In this document: positions 15,601 to 22,696 of the stretch, piece after piece
Position numbering within the stretch: the stretch's first letter is position 1
How the letters are laid out: each line of letters starts with the position of its first letter
Origin: Rummeliibacillus pycnus_B
GTDB taxonomy: Bacteria > Bacillota > Bacilli > Bacillales_A > Planococcaceae
Assembly (NCBI RefSeq): GCF_050459865.1
Contig: NZ_JBCMNM010000109.1
Coordinates: 1 to 33,718 of the forward strand
Reading direction: 5' to 3'
Length of the DNA stretch: 33,718 nt
Program-made: the position numbers and the translations under genes
Notes under the pieces: generated by a model
What the model saw: only the letters and a program-made list of their open reading frames with translations
What the model was told of the DNA's origin: nothing
Database searches by the model: none

Positions 15601-15629
15601 ATCATAATCCTTTTTTTACAAAAACGCAA
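15601..15629 (-). promoter_or_regulatory. Sigma-A promoter of the LTA synthase gene
   Basis: Minus-strand TTGCGT, 17-base spacer, TATGAT. The start near 15594 gives a leader of about 58 bases and rules out translation from the far upstream ATG. Confidence 0.7.
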
Positions 15630-15734
15630 CAATTTTGTTACACTTTCAATCAAAACTACACATTTCATTAATGGATACCTATATATAAACGAATTCGTCA
15701 TCAGAAGGTTTCACTCAAAAAAAATTTGATCAGA

Positions 15735-15947
15735 TTAGTCTTTGGATGCTGCTTCTTTTTCTAATCTCATTTCTTCCATTCTCAATATGTGACGAGCTGA
15801 TTGGAACTCTGTCGGCTCAATTAAACCACCTTTATATAGTTCTACTAAATCTATCTCCATTAATTGCAAATCACCAATACGATTTTTAGTATAAACAAAC
15901 GTACCAAAACGTTTCAAAAATTGCATAACATCATATACTGTTTCCAA
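15735..15947 (-). CDS. yqgQ: DUF910 family small protein (YqgQ)
   Basis: 70-residue cytoplasmic protein that looks like B. subtilis YqgQ: YDVMQFLKRFGTFVYTKNRIGDLQLMEIDLVELY and the helical tail SARHILRMEEMRLEKE. The function is not known; the B. subtilis structure is a small helical bundle. The start is a TTG at 15947, about 10 bases after GGGGG. It follows the 5-formyl-THF cyclo-ligase gene by 23 bases and is probably cotranscribed with it. Confidence 0.85.
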   Translation of the reverse strand: METVYDVMQFLKRFGTFVYTKNRIGDLQLMEIDLVELYKGGLIEPTEFQSARHILRMEEMRLEKEAASKD

Positions 15948-15970
15948 GGGTTAATAGCCCCCTTTCAATT

Positions 15971-16534
15971 TCACTTACAAAATATTATTTCATTTTCAGT
16001 TATTATTTTTTCAATAGGTACATCATAAGCATCTATCGGAATTTTTTCAACTACTTGCAAGTGAAATGCCAAAGAAATTGTCGAATTCTTAAAATCCGAC
16101 AAAAATCGATCATAATAGCCACCGCCAAACCCAAGTCTGTAACCTTTTCGATCGTATGCAAGTCCAGGAACAACTAAACAATCGATTTGTTCTTTTTGAA
16201 TCTTAGCTGTTAAATAAGGAATAGGTTCGGATAGCTGCATATATACATTTTCTAGCTGGTCAAAAGAAGTAATCTCATAAAATGTCATCATTCTTGTTTT
16301 AGGTTCACATTTAGGTACTACTACTTTTTTTCCTTCTGCCCATAATGTTTCGATTAGAGTTCTCGTTTCAACTTCTGGAAATGCAGAAATTGTAATTCCA
16401 ATCACCTTTGCATTTTTTACAGCTTTTTCTTGAAGTAGTTGTTTATGTATTAGTTCTGATTTTTCTTTATAAGTTTCAGGTGAAAGCTTTTGTAAATCAT
16501 TTATTAATATTTTGCGAAGTTCTTTTTTATGCAT
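15971..16534 (-). CDS. yqgN: 5-formyltetrahydrofolate cyclo-ligase
   Basis: Converts 5-formyl-THF to 5,10-methenyl-THF with ATP, recycling a folate side product. 187 residues, normal. Basic N-terminus (KKELRKILINDLQKLS), substrate segment FPEVETRTLIETLWAEGKKVVVPK near 52-75 and the nucleotide motif RLGFGGGYYDRFL at 133-145. TAGGAG precedes the ATG by about 9 bases. It is separated from rpmG by a terminator and is followed by yqgQ. Its folate link fits gcvT elsewhere in the window, but the genes are not an operon. Confidence 0.94.
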   Translation of the reverse strand: MHKKELRKILINDLQKLSPETYKEKSELIHKQLLQEKAVKNAKVIGITISAFPEVETRTLIETLWAEGKKVVVPKCEPKTRMMTFYEITSFDQLENVYMQLSEPIPYLTAKIQKEQIDCLVVPGLAYDRKGYRLGFGGGYYDRFLSDFKNSTISLAFHLQVVEKIPIDAYDVPIEKIITENEIIFCK

Positions 16535-16564
16535 ACTTTCTCACTCCTATAACTCTAAAGATGG

Positions 16565-16592
16565 AAAAAGCCAAAACCACAAGGGTTTTGGC
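16565..16592 (-). terminator. Terminator of rpmG
   Basis: On the minus strand GCCAAAACC pairs with GGTTTTGGC around a 5-base loop, then TTTTT. It lies between rpmG and the cyclo-ligase gene. Confidence 0.85.
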
Positions 16593-16600
16593 AATGAGCA

Positions 16601-16750
16601 TTACTTCGTTTCACGGTGAAGTGTCATTTTGTTGTCACGAGAGCAATATTTTTTCAATTCAAGACGTTCTGGATTGTTACGTTTGTTTTTCTTTGAAATG
16701 TAGTTACGTTCTCCACATTCAGTGCAAGCTAATGTAATATTAACGCGCAT
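16601..16750 (-). CDS. rpmG: 50S ribosomal protein L33
   Basis: Small component of the large ribosomal subunit, 49 residues. MRVNITLACTECGERNY and KKNKRNNPERLELKKYC are clear L33 sequence, closest to the RpmGA type of B. subtilis. There is one CxxC pair (C9, C12) and a third Cys at about 36; the fourth Cys of the full zinc site is replaced. The ATG at 16750 has GGGAGGG upstream; the frame extends to 16798 but has no support there. Confidence 0.96.
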   Translation of the reverse strand: MRVNITLACTECGERNYISKKNKRNNPERLELKKYCSRDNKMTLHRETK

Positions 16751-16816
16751 TGTTATCCCTCCCACTCTATATAAAGAATAAAATGTCTTAGTGAGCATGA
16801 TTTATACGACTAAACC

Positions 16817-16845
16817 ATTATATCATATTTTGCAAAAAAATCTAC
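16817..16845 (-). promoter_or_regulatory. Candidate rpmG promoter, extended -10
   Basis: Minus-strand TGATATAAT gives a perfect -10 with a TG extension at 16817-16825; the -35 region is weak. It is about 65 bases before the rpmG start and divergent from the gene at 16919. Confidence 0.55.
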
Positions 16846-16918
16846 TGTGATTTCTAATTAGATGTTGATATGTTACAATTAAATAAACAACTAAATACCC
16901 ATCATGAGGTGAATGAAA

Positions 16919-17302
16919 ATGGACTTATCACTCATTTTGATTATAGTTGGGATCATCATCATCATTGCATCCTTTTTTGTTGGAAATAAATCAAAACAAG
17001 TTGAAAAAGATGTTGAAGAACTATCCCTTAACTTTTATCAAGAGACACACCAATTAAAACGTCGTTTAAAAGTAATCGAAGAAGAATTATTAATCGAAAC
17101 ACAAACATTTGCAAAACAAAAAAAGAAAGTAAGTCAAAAAGCTAACCCAAAAGTAACCATTAACGGTATTCATCAAATCTTGATTAGCCAAGTGCTTACT
17201 TTACATAAACAAGGCTATAATACAGATGAAATTAGCCAACGTTCTTCCCTATCATCAGAACAAGTAAAAGCTATCATAGTTTCTGGAGGCAACCAACTAT
17301 GA
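16919..17302 (+). CDS. Small membrane-anchored protein with coiled coil
   Basis: 127 residues, not recognised with confidence. An N-terminal helix (LSLILIIVGIIIIIASFFVG, about 3-22) is followed by a charged, probably coiled-coil stretch (VEKDVEELSLNFYQETHQLKRRLKVIEEEL) and a C-terminal segment IHQILISQVLTLHKQGYNTDEISQRSSLSSEQVKAII. The last part resembles a small helix-turn-helix, as in RNA polymerase region 4-like or resolvase tails. The start is the ATG at 16919, 7 bases after GAGGTG; another ATG two codons earlier is too close to it. It overlaps the next gene by ATGA. In B. subtilis the yqzC/yqzD pair sits at this place. Confidence 0.7.
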   Translation: MDLSLILIIVGIIIIIASFFVGNKSKQVEKDVEELSLNFYQETHQLKRRLKVIEEELLIETQTFAKQKKKVSQKANPKVTINGIHQILISQVLTLHKQGYNTDEISQRSSLSSEQVKAIIVSGGNQL

Positions 17303-17781
17303 TGAAATCTACTTTACGTTCGATTGGAATTGGCGTATTTTTAGCCGGTAGTATCATGGCAATCAATCATCAGTTAGATCAGAAAAACACATCTAAAATA
17401 ATCACGACTTTAAAATCTACAGATGGTGATCAAAAAGGCACTGTTGTTATTAAGAAATCAGAACTTGCTGCTTTAAAAAAAGATGCTGCTGATGCAAAAG
17501 CACAATTAGCGAAAATTCAAACGGACTATAATAGTTTAAAGGCAGATCAAACTTCAAAAAAAGATACCGTAAAATCATATACATTGGTGATTAAAAGAGG
17601 TATGGGCACTGCAGAAGTTAGTAAAGCGTTGAAAGATGGTGGCATTGTAAAAAACGATGCCGAATTTGAACGTTATATCATCAATAAGAATCAAGTGAAA
17701 AACATTCAAATTGGTGACTATCAACTTACTTCAAATATGACAAATGATGAAATATTAAAAATCATAACTAAAGCAAAATAA
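17299..17781 (+). CDS. Envelope protein with MltG/YceG-like N-terminal domain only
   Basis: 160 residues. A single N-terminal membrane helix (SIGIGVFLAGSIMAINHQL) is followed by a low-complexity Lys/Ala coiled-coil stretch (about 50-95). A C-terminal module (YTLVIKRGMGTAEVSKALKDGGIV ... FERYIINKNQVKNIQIGDYQLTSNMTNDEILKII) matches the LysM-like domain that precedes the catalytic domain in MltG/YceG lytic transglycosylases. The catalytic domain is absent, so it likely binds the wall or regulates rather than cuts; this is inference. GGAGG lies 9 bases before the ATG, which overlaps the previous stop. In B. subtilis yqzC/yqzD occupy this place. Confidence 0.75.
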   Translation: MMKSTLRSIGIGVFLAGSIMAINHQLDQKNTSKIITTLKSTDGDQKGTVVIKKSELAALKKDAADAKAQLAKIQTDYNSLKADQTSKKDTVKSYTLVIKRGMGTAEVSKALKDGGIVKNDAEFERYIINKNQVKNIQIGDYQLTSNMTNDEILKIITKAK

Positions 17782-17782
17782 A

Positions 17783-17826
17783 AAATGTTTCATAAGTTTT
17801 GTATGCTTATGAAACATTTTTTTATG
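17783..17826 (+). terminator. Terminator of the two-gene envelope operon
   Basis: AATGTTTCATAAG pairs with CTTATGAAACATT around a 9-base loop, followed by a T-run. It starts right after the stop codon. Confidence 0.92.
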
Positions 17827-17978
17827 GATAAAATGTGAGTGAATGTCCCAGTACAATATATTTCACGAATTACTTTCAATACAAAAAGGATTTGCCGCAA
17901 AAAATGACAGCCGATCCCCCAGTACAACTATTTATAAATGATATTGAATAAACTCTTATATATGATAAGGTTCAACAT

Positions 17979-18006
17979 AAAAAAGAATTGCCAAAAAAAC
18001 TTTTGG
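17979..18006 (-). terminator. Possible weak terminator after phoU
   Basis: On the minus strand CCAAAA pairs with TTTTGG around a short T-rich loop, followed by CAATTCTTTTTT. The stem is short and AT-rich. The rest of 17827-18017 holds a short direct repeat, CCCAGTACAA, at about 17847 and 17919. Confidence 0.35.
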
Positions 18007-18017
18007 ATAACCCCATT

Positions 18018-18674
18018 TTAAGAATTCAATGCAAAACGTTTACCTTGCACAATAAAGAATAAAGCTTCAGCAAGATTTGTCGCATGATCTGCTGCTCTTT
18101 CAATATATTTGCAAATTAATGCTAGTTGAATTGCCTGGCTACTTGTATTTTCAGAAGATGCCATTTTTTCAATTGCCGTCATCGTTTCACCATAATAGCG
18201 ATCGATTTGGTCATCTCTTAATGCAATTTCTTTAGCTTTTTCTACATCCTCATGAATAAATGCATCAAGCATTTCATTTAGCATTGAAATAGTTAATTGT
18301 CCCATCTCACGTAATTGTTCTTCTGGATAAGGATTTTGATTGATTCCGATTCGAATTGTCTCTTTTCCAATATTAACTGCATAATCCCCTATTCGTTCCA
18401 TATCTTGAGCTGCTCTAATGATAGAAACTAATCGACGAAGGTCAGTGGCAACTGGTTGTTGCTTTGTGATCAATAAAATAATTTCATCATGTAAATGTTC
18501 TTCAAGGCGATTGATAAAGCGATCTTGCTCAATAATAACAAGGGCTCCATCAATATTTTTTGAAAATAACACTTCAAGTGATTTTTCAAATGCATTGATA
18601 GAACGTTGACAAAGTTCTACTAATAGATTTTGTACACGATGTAATTCTTTATCATATTTTTCTCGAGGTGTCAT
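18018..18674 (-). CDS. phoU: Phosphate transport system regulatory protein PhoU
   Basis: Cytoplasmic negative regulator that links the Pst transporter to the PhoR kinase and limits phosphate uptake. 218 residues in two PhoU repeats of three helices; the metal-binding motifs are DMERIGDYAVNIG (about 90-102) and YIERAADHATNLAE near the C-terminus. GGAGGAATTACA precedes the ATG. It follows pstB by 12 bases and closes the pst operon. Confidence 0.96.
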   Translation of the reverse strand: MTPREKYDKELHRVQNLLVELCQRSINAFEKSLEVLFSKNIDGALVIIEQDRFINRLEEHLHDEIILLITKQQPVATDLRRLVSIIRAAQDMERIGDYAVNIGKETIRIGINQNPYPEEQLREMGQLTISMLNEMLDAFIHEDVEKAKEIALRDDQIDRYYGETMTAIEKMASSENTSSQAIQLALICKYIERAADHATNLAEALFFIVQGKRFALNS

Positions 18675-18686
18675 TGTAATTCCTCC

Positions 18687-19514
18687 TTATCCGAATCGTC
18701 CTGAAATATAATCTTCTGTTCTTTTATCTGATGGTGTAGAGAACAATCTATTTGTATCATCAAATTCAATTACTTCACCATTTAAGAAGAATGCAGTTTT
18801 ATCAGAGATACGTGCTGCTTGTTGCATATTGTGTGTCACAATAATAATAGAGTAATTTTGTTTTAATTCTTGAACAAGTTCTTCTACTTTTAATGTTGAA
18901 ATTGGATCAAGTGCTGATGTAGGTTCATCCATTAAAATGACATCTGGCTCAATAGCTAAGCAACGAGCGATACAAATACGTTGTTGTTGACCACCTGATA
19001 GTCCATAAGCATTTTGATTTAGACGATCTTTTACATCATCCCAAATAGCTGCTCCACGTAAACTTTTCTCTACGATTTCATCAAGAATTTTTTTGTTTTT
19101 AATACCATGAATTCTTGGTCCATAAGCAATATTGTCATAAATAGATTTTGGAAATGGATTTGGCTTTTGGAAAACCATGCCGACTTTTGTACGTAATTCC
19201 TCTACTCTATAGTTTTTGTCAAGAATATTACGTTCACGATATATAATTTCACCTGAAGTACGAACAGTTGGAACAAGTTCCACCATACGATTTAACGTTT
19301 TGATATATGTTGATTTACCACAACCAGAAGGTCCTATAATTGCAGTTACTTCATTTTCTACAATATCCAGATTAATATCTTTTAATGCTTGTTGTTCGCC
19401 ATACCAAAGATTTAAGTTTTTTGTTTGGTACACCGTTTGTCTCTGTTCAGTTTGAAGTACTTTTAAATCCTCTACTGAATTTTCATCTGTTTCTCTAACT
19501 TGCACTTTTAACAT
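18687..19514 (-). CDS. pstB: Phosphate ABC transporter ATP-binding protein
   Basis: ATPase of the high-affinity PstSCAB phosphate importer. 275 residues. Walker A GPSGCGKST at 61-69, signature LSGGQQQR, Walker B VILMDEP, and the H-loop in IIIVTHNMQQAARISD. The N-terminus has about 25 extra residues before the ABC domain. AGGGGG lies upstream of the ATG. Only one pstB copy is present, whereas B. subtilis has two. Confidence 0.97.
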   Translation of the reverse strand: MLKVQVRETDENSVEDLKVLQTEQRQTVYQTKNLNLWYGEQQALKDINLDIVENEVTAIIGPSGCGKSTYIKTLNRMVELVPTVRTSGEIIYRERNILDKNYRVEELRTKVGMVFQKPNPFPKSIYDNIAYGPRIHGIKNKKILDEIVEKSLRGAAIWDDVKDRLNQNAYGLSGGQQQRICIARCLAIEPDVILMDEPTSALDPISTLKVEELVQELKQNYSIIIVTHNMQQAARISDKTAFFLNGEVIEFDDTNRLFSTPSDKRTEDYISGRFG

Positions 19515-19531
19515 TATTATCCCCCTATTTA

Positions 19532-20410
19532 TTAATAGCGTTTTTGGAATTTATTTCGAATGAAGATTGCGATAGAATTTAATACAATTAAGAATACTAG
19601 TAATACTAGAATTCCTGCTGCTGCAACATTTTGGAATTCTGCTTGTGGACGTTTTGCCCAGTCGTATATTTGCATTGGCAATGCTGTGAACTCACTCAAT
19701 AAGCCTGCAGGTAAGAAATGAACGATTACTGGGATACCTAATACAACTAATGGTGCTGTTTCACCTACTGCTCTAGATAATGCTAATATACAACCAGTTA
19801 AAATCCCTGGAAGTGCAGAAGGTAAAACTACTTTTAAAATGGTTTGCCATTTTGTTGCGCCCATTCCGTAAGATGCTTCGCGTAATTCGCTTTGGACTGC
19901 TCTAATAGCTTCTTGAGAAGAAACTATGATAACAGGTAAAATCAATAAACTCATTGTTAATCCTGCAGCTAATACACTTTTTCCTAATCCTAAACTTCGA
20001 ACGAATATTGTTAAACCGAGCAACCCAAATACAACAGAAGGAACTCCTGCTAAGTTTGAAATGTTCATTTTAATAAAATCAGTCATTTTATTCTTTGGTG
20101 CATATTCTTCAAGATAAAGTGCTGCTCCAACTCCTAGTATTAATGAAACTGGTGCAACAACAATCATTAACCAAATCGATCCAACTAAAGCTGCTTTAAT
20201 ACCTGCTTTATCTGGAAATCTAGAAGAAAAATTACTCAGGAAATCTACAGTTAAATGTCCTGCACCTTGAGAAATCATTCGATAAATCAAAATTCCAAGT
20301 GTTGCTAACGCGAATAATGTAGCTAATAGAAAAATCACTTTAAACACACGATTGAGGAATATTCGCCCTGACATTCTCTTGATGACTTTTTTTTGATTGA
20401 TGTAATTCAT
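19532..20410 (-). CDS. pstA: Phosphate ABC transporter permease PstA
   Basis: One of the two membrane subunits of the phosphate importer. 292 residues with six membrane helices; the ABC-coupling EAA-like loop is QEAIRAVQSELREASYGMGATKWQTILKVVLPSALPGILTG. Its ATG overlaps the pstC stop (TGATG), so the two permeases are translationally coupled. Confidence 0.96.
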   Translation of the reverse strand: MNYINQKKVIKRMSGRIFLNRVFKVIFLLATLFALATLGILIYRMISQGAGHLTVDFLSNFSSRFPDKAGIKAALVGSIWLMIVVAPVSLILGVGAALYLEEYAPKNKMTDFIKMNISNLAGVPSVVFGLLGLTIFVRSLGLGKSVLAAGLTMSLLILPVIIVSSQEAIRAVQSELREASYGMGATKWQTILKVVLPSALPGILTGCILALSRAVGETAPLVVLGIPVIVHFLPAGLLSEFTALPMQIYDWAKRPQAEFQNVAAAGILVLLVFLIVLNSIAIFIRNKFQKRY

Positions 20411-21357
20411 CAGTATTCCTCCCTAAAGCGTTTAGAAATATAGTGTGCTAGTAGATTCATGATTAGTGTAAAGATGAATAGTGTAAATCCGACAGCATAA
20501 ATTGAATAATAAATGGTTGTTCCATAACCTGCATCACCGCTTGAAACTTGAACAATATATGCAGTCATTGTTTGGATGGAATCTGTAAAGTTCCAGTCTA
20601 ATTTCGGAGTAGATCCACCAGCTAGAGAAACAATCATAGTTTCACCAATTGCCCTTGAAACAGCAAGTACGACTGACGAAAGAATTCCAGATAATGCTGC
20701 AGGTAGGACTACCTTTAATGTAACTTCAAGTTTTGTAGAACCTAACCCTAATGCACCTTCACGCATTGAATTTGGAACAGATGACATTGCATCCTCTGAT
20801 AATGAAGCAATCATTGGTAATATCATAATCCCAATTACAATTCCTGGACTAATCGCATTAAATATTTTTAAAGAAGGGATAATTTGTTGTAAAAGTGGTG
20901 TTACAAAAGTTAAAGCAAAGAAACCATATACAATAGTAGGAACTCCAGCTAACACCTCTAAAATTGGTTTTATAACTCGACGAATATTATCACTTGCATA
21001 TTCACTTAAATAAATTGCAGCAGCGATTCCTAATGGAACTGCAACAATTGCTGCGATTAGAGTTACTTTTAAGGAACCTACTACTAATGGTAGAACACCA
21101 TAGACTGGATTTGTTCCGGAAAATGGTAGCCATTCTTTACCAAATAGATAATCAGTTATATTAACTTTTGTAAAAAATTCAATTGTTTCGAAGATTAAAG
21201 TGAAGACAATACCTATTGTAGTTAGTACTGATACCAAAGCAGCTAGAAATAATAGCTTTGGCATAATTTTTTCAAATGCCTTTGTTAGTCCTTTTCCTTT
21301 TGATTGTTCAATCAATTCTTGAACCGATAGCATTTCTTGATGCTTTTTGCTTACCAA
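20410..21357 (-). CDS. pstC: Phosphate ABC transporter permease PstC
   Basis: Partner permease of PstA. About 315 residues, six membrane helices starting near residue 40 (LLFLAALVSVLTTIGIVFTLIFE), with the coupling loop EDAMSSVPNSMREGALGLGSTKLEVTLKVVLPAALSGI. I choose the TTG at 21357, 8 bases after GGGGG; the frame reaches a TTG at 21375 without a ribosome site, and an ATG at 21333 is a further possibility. It follows pstS after a hairpin. Confidence 0.95.
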   Translation of the reverse strand: MVSKKHQEMLSVQELIEQSKGKGLTKAFEKIMPKLLFLAALVSVLTTIGIVFTLIFETIEFFTKVNITDYLFGKEWLPFSGTNPVYGVLPLVVGSLKVTLIAAIVAVPLGIAAAIYLSEYASDNIRRVIKPILEVLAGVPTIVYGFFALTFVTPLLQQIIPSLKIFNAISPGIVIGIMILPMIASLSEDAMSSVPNSMREGALGLGSTKLEVTLKVVLPAALSGILSSVVLAVSRAIGETMIVSLAGGSTPKLDWNFTDSIQTMTAYIVQVSSGDAGYGTTIYYSIYAVGFTLFIFTLIMNLLAHYISKRFREEY

Positions 21358-21384
21358 TTGAAGTTCCCCCTTCAAATGGAATGA

Positions 21385-21403
21385 GAGTAGCTATATGCTA
21401 CTC
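21385..21403 (-). repeat. Stem-loop between pstS and pstC
   Basis: GAGTAGC and GCTACTC pair around a 5-base loop with no T-run after them. Such intercistronic hairpins often protect the pstS message and let the binding protein be made in excess over the permeases; this role is inferred here. Confidence 0.65.
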
Positions 21404-21421
21404 ACATCCTTGAAAAAAATA

Positions 21422-22387
21422 TTATTTTAAGCCTTCTAATGTTTGAAGATCTTTTTTATAAACATCATCTGGAGCTTTAACATAGCCTACTGCTTCAGCC
21501 ATATCACCTGCATTAGTAAGAGTATATTTCATGAAATCATACATTACAGGGTTATCTTTTACTGAACTGTTTTTCACATAAACGAATAGTGGACGAGAAA
21601 GTGGTGAATATTCACCTGATTTAATTGTATCGTGAGTTGGTTCTACTCCACCGATTTTCACAACTTTTAATTTATCTTTGTTAGCTTCGTAGTATGCAAA
21701 ACCAAAGTAACCAATTGCGTTTTTGTCAGATTCTACACCTTTTACTAAGACATTATCATCTTCAGAAAGAGTTGCAGATTTTACAATATCTTTCTTTTCT
21801 AAAATATCATTTACAAAATAGTCGTAAGTACCAGAATCTGTACCTGGTGAGTAGTATACGATTTTTTCATTTGGCCATTTTGGATTAATATCTGACCATT
21901 TTTTATCTTTACCATCTTCTAACCAAATTTGTTTTAATTGATCTACTGTAATATCTTGAATCCAATTATTATCTTTATTTACTACGATAGAAATACCATC
22001 GTAACCAATTTTCATTTCTGTATAATCAATGCCAGCTGTTTTTAATTTTGCAGCTTCTTCAGGTTTTACTTCACGAGAAGCATCTGAGAAATCAGTTTCG
22101 CCATTAATGAATTTTTCGAAACCGCCACCTGTACCAGATACACCAACAGATACTTGAACTTTAGGTTGTTCGTTAGCATATTCTTCTACGATTGCTTCCA
22201 TAATAGGTGCTACTGTTGAAGAACCATCGCCTGCGATTTTTCCTTCTAATTTTTGGTTTGCATCTGTTTTTTGTTCAGTTGATCCATTGTTGCTCTTTGA
22301 TGCTGAGTCATCACTGTTACCACATGCTCCTAAGAATAATGCAGATCCGATAACTGATGTCATCATCAAGTACTTCCAGTTTTTCAT
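21422..22387 (-). CDS. pstS: Phosphate-binding lipoprotein PstS
   Basis: Extracellular phosphate-binding lipoprotein of the Pst system. 321 residues. The signal peptide MKNWKYLMMTSVIGSALFLGAC ends in a lipobox with Cys at 22, followed by a Ser/Asn/Asp-rich linker. Phosphate-binding loops are visible: GDGSSTVAP, GVSGTGGGFEKF and PGTDSGTYDYF. The ATG has GGGAGGC upstream. First gene of the operon. Confidence 0.97.
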   Translation of the reverse strand: MKNWKYLMMTSVIGSALFLGACGNSDDSASKSNNGSTEQKTDANQKLEGKIAGDGSSTVAPIMEAIVEEYANEQPKVQVSVGVSGTGGGFEKFINGETDFSDASREVKPEEAAKLKTAGIDYTEMKIGYDGISIVVNKDNNWIQDITVDQLKQIWLEDGKDKKWSDINPKWPNEKIVYYSPGTDSGTYDYFVNDILEKKDIVKSATLSEDDNVLVKGVESDKNAIGYFGFAYYEANKDKLKVVKIGGVEPTHDTIKSGEYSPLSRPLFVYVKNSSVKDNPVMYDFMKYTLTNAGDMAEAVGYVKAPDDVYKKDLQTLEGLK

Positions 22388-22489
22388 CTGTGTTTGCCTC
22401 CCAAAGGAATGTTTTATTTATTACAATACTTACTATAAAACGACAATGTTGAGGTCATATAAACCTAATGTTATGGATTATTATTGTTT

Positions 22490-22506
22490 TGTAAACGCAA
22501 TGTAAA
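22490..22506 (-). promoter_or_regulatory. PhoP-box-like direct repeat upstream of pstS
   Basis: On the minus strand TTTACA-TTGCG-TTTACA is an 11-bp direct repeat, the form of PhoP half-sites (TTAACA-like) in Bacillus. A further CATAACA lies about 25 bases closer to the gene. It is about 105 bases before the pstS start, suggesting phosphate-starvation induction. Confidence 0.55.
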
Positions 22507-22629
22507 TGAAGCGTCTTTTAACTATTGAATCTAGCATCAATTACGATATTCAGTTAAATTAGCAAGTTGTTTTGTTCGATATATACACAAACATTTTGTA
22601 AATATTCAAAAATATCAATTAACATAGAC

Positions 22630-22670
22630 AAAAAAAGAGCACAATGATCAGATGATCACTGCGCTCTTTT
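22630..22670 (-). terminator. Terminator of pbpA
   Basis: On the minus strand AAAGAGCGCAGTGATCA pairs with TGATCATTGTGCTCTTT (two mismatches) followed by T residues. It lies 27 bases after the pbpA stop. Confidence 0.92.
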
Positions 22671-22696
22671 ACGTGATAAATTATAATTTTAAAAAA

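Noticed and set aside
15537..15701. 55-residue N-terminal extension of the LTA synthase
   Set aside because: A promoter lies inside the extension, and AGGAGG is placed correctly for the downstream ATG at 15536. The shorter protein matches the family start.
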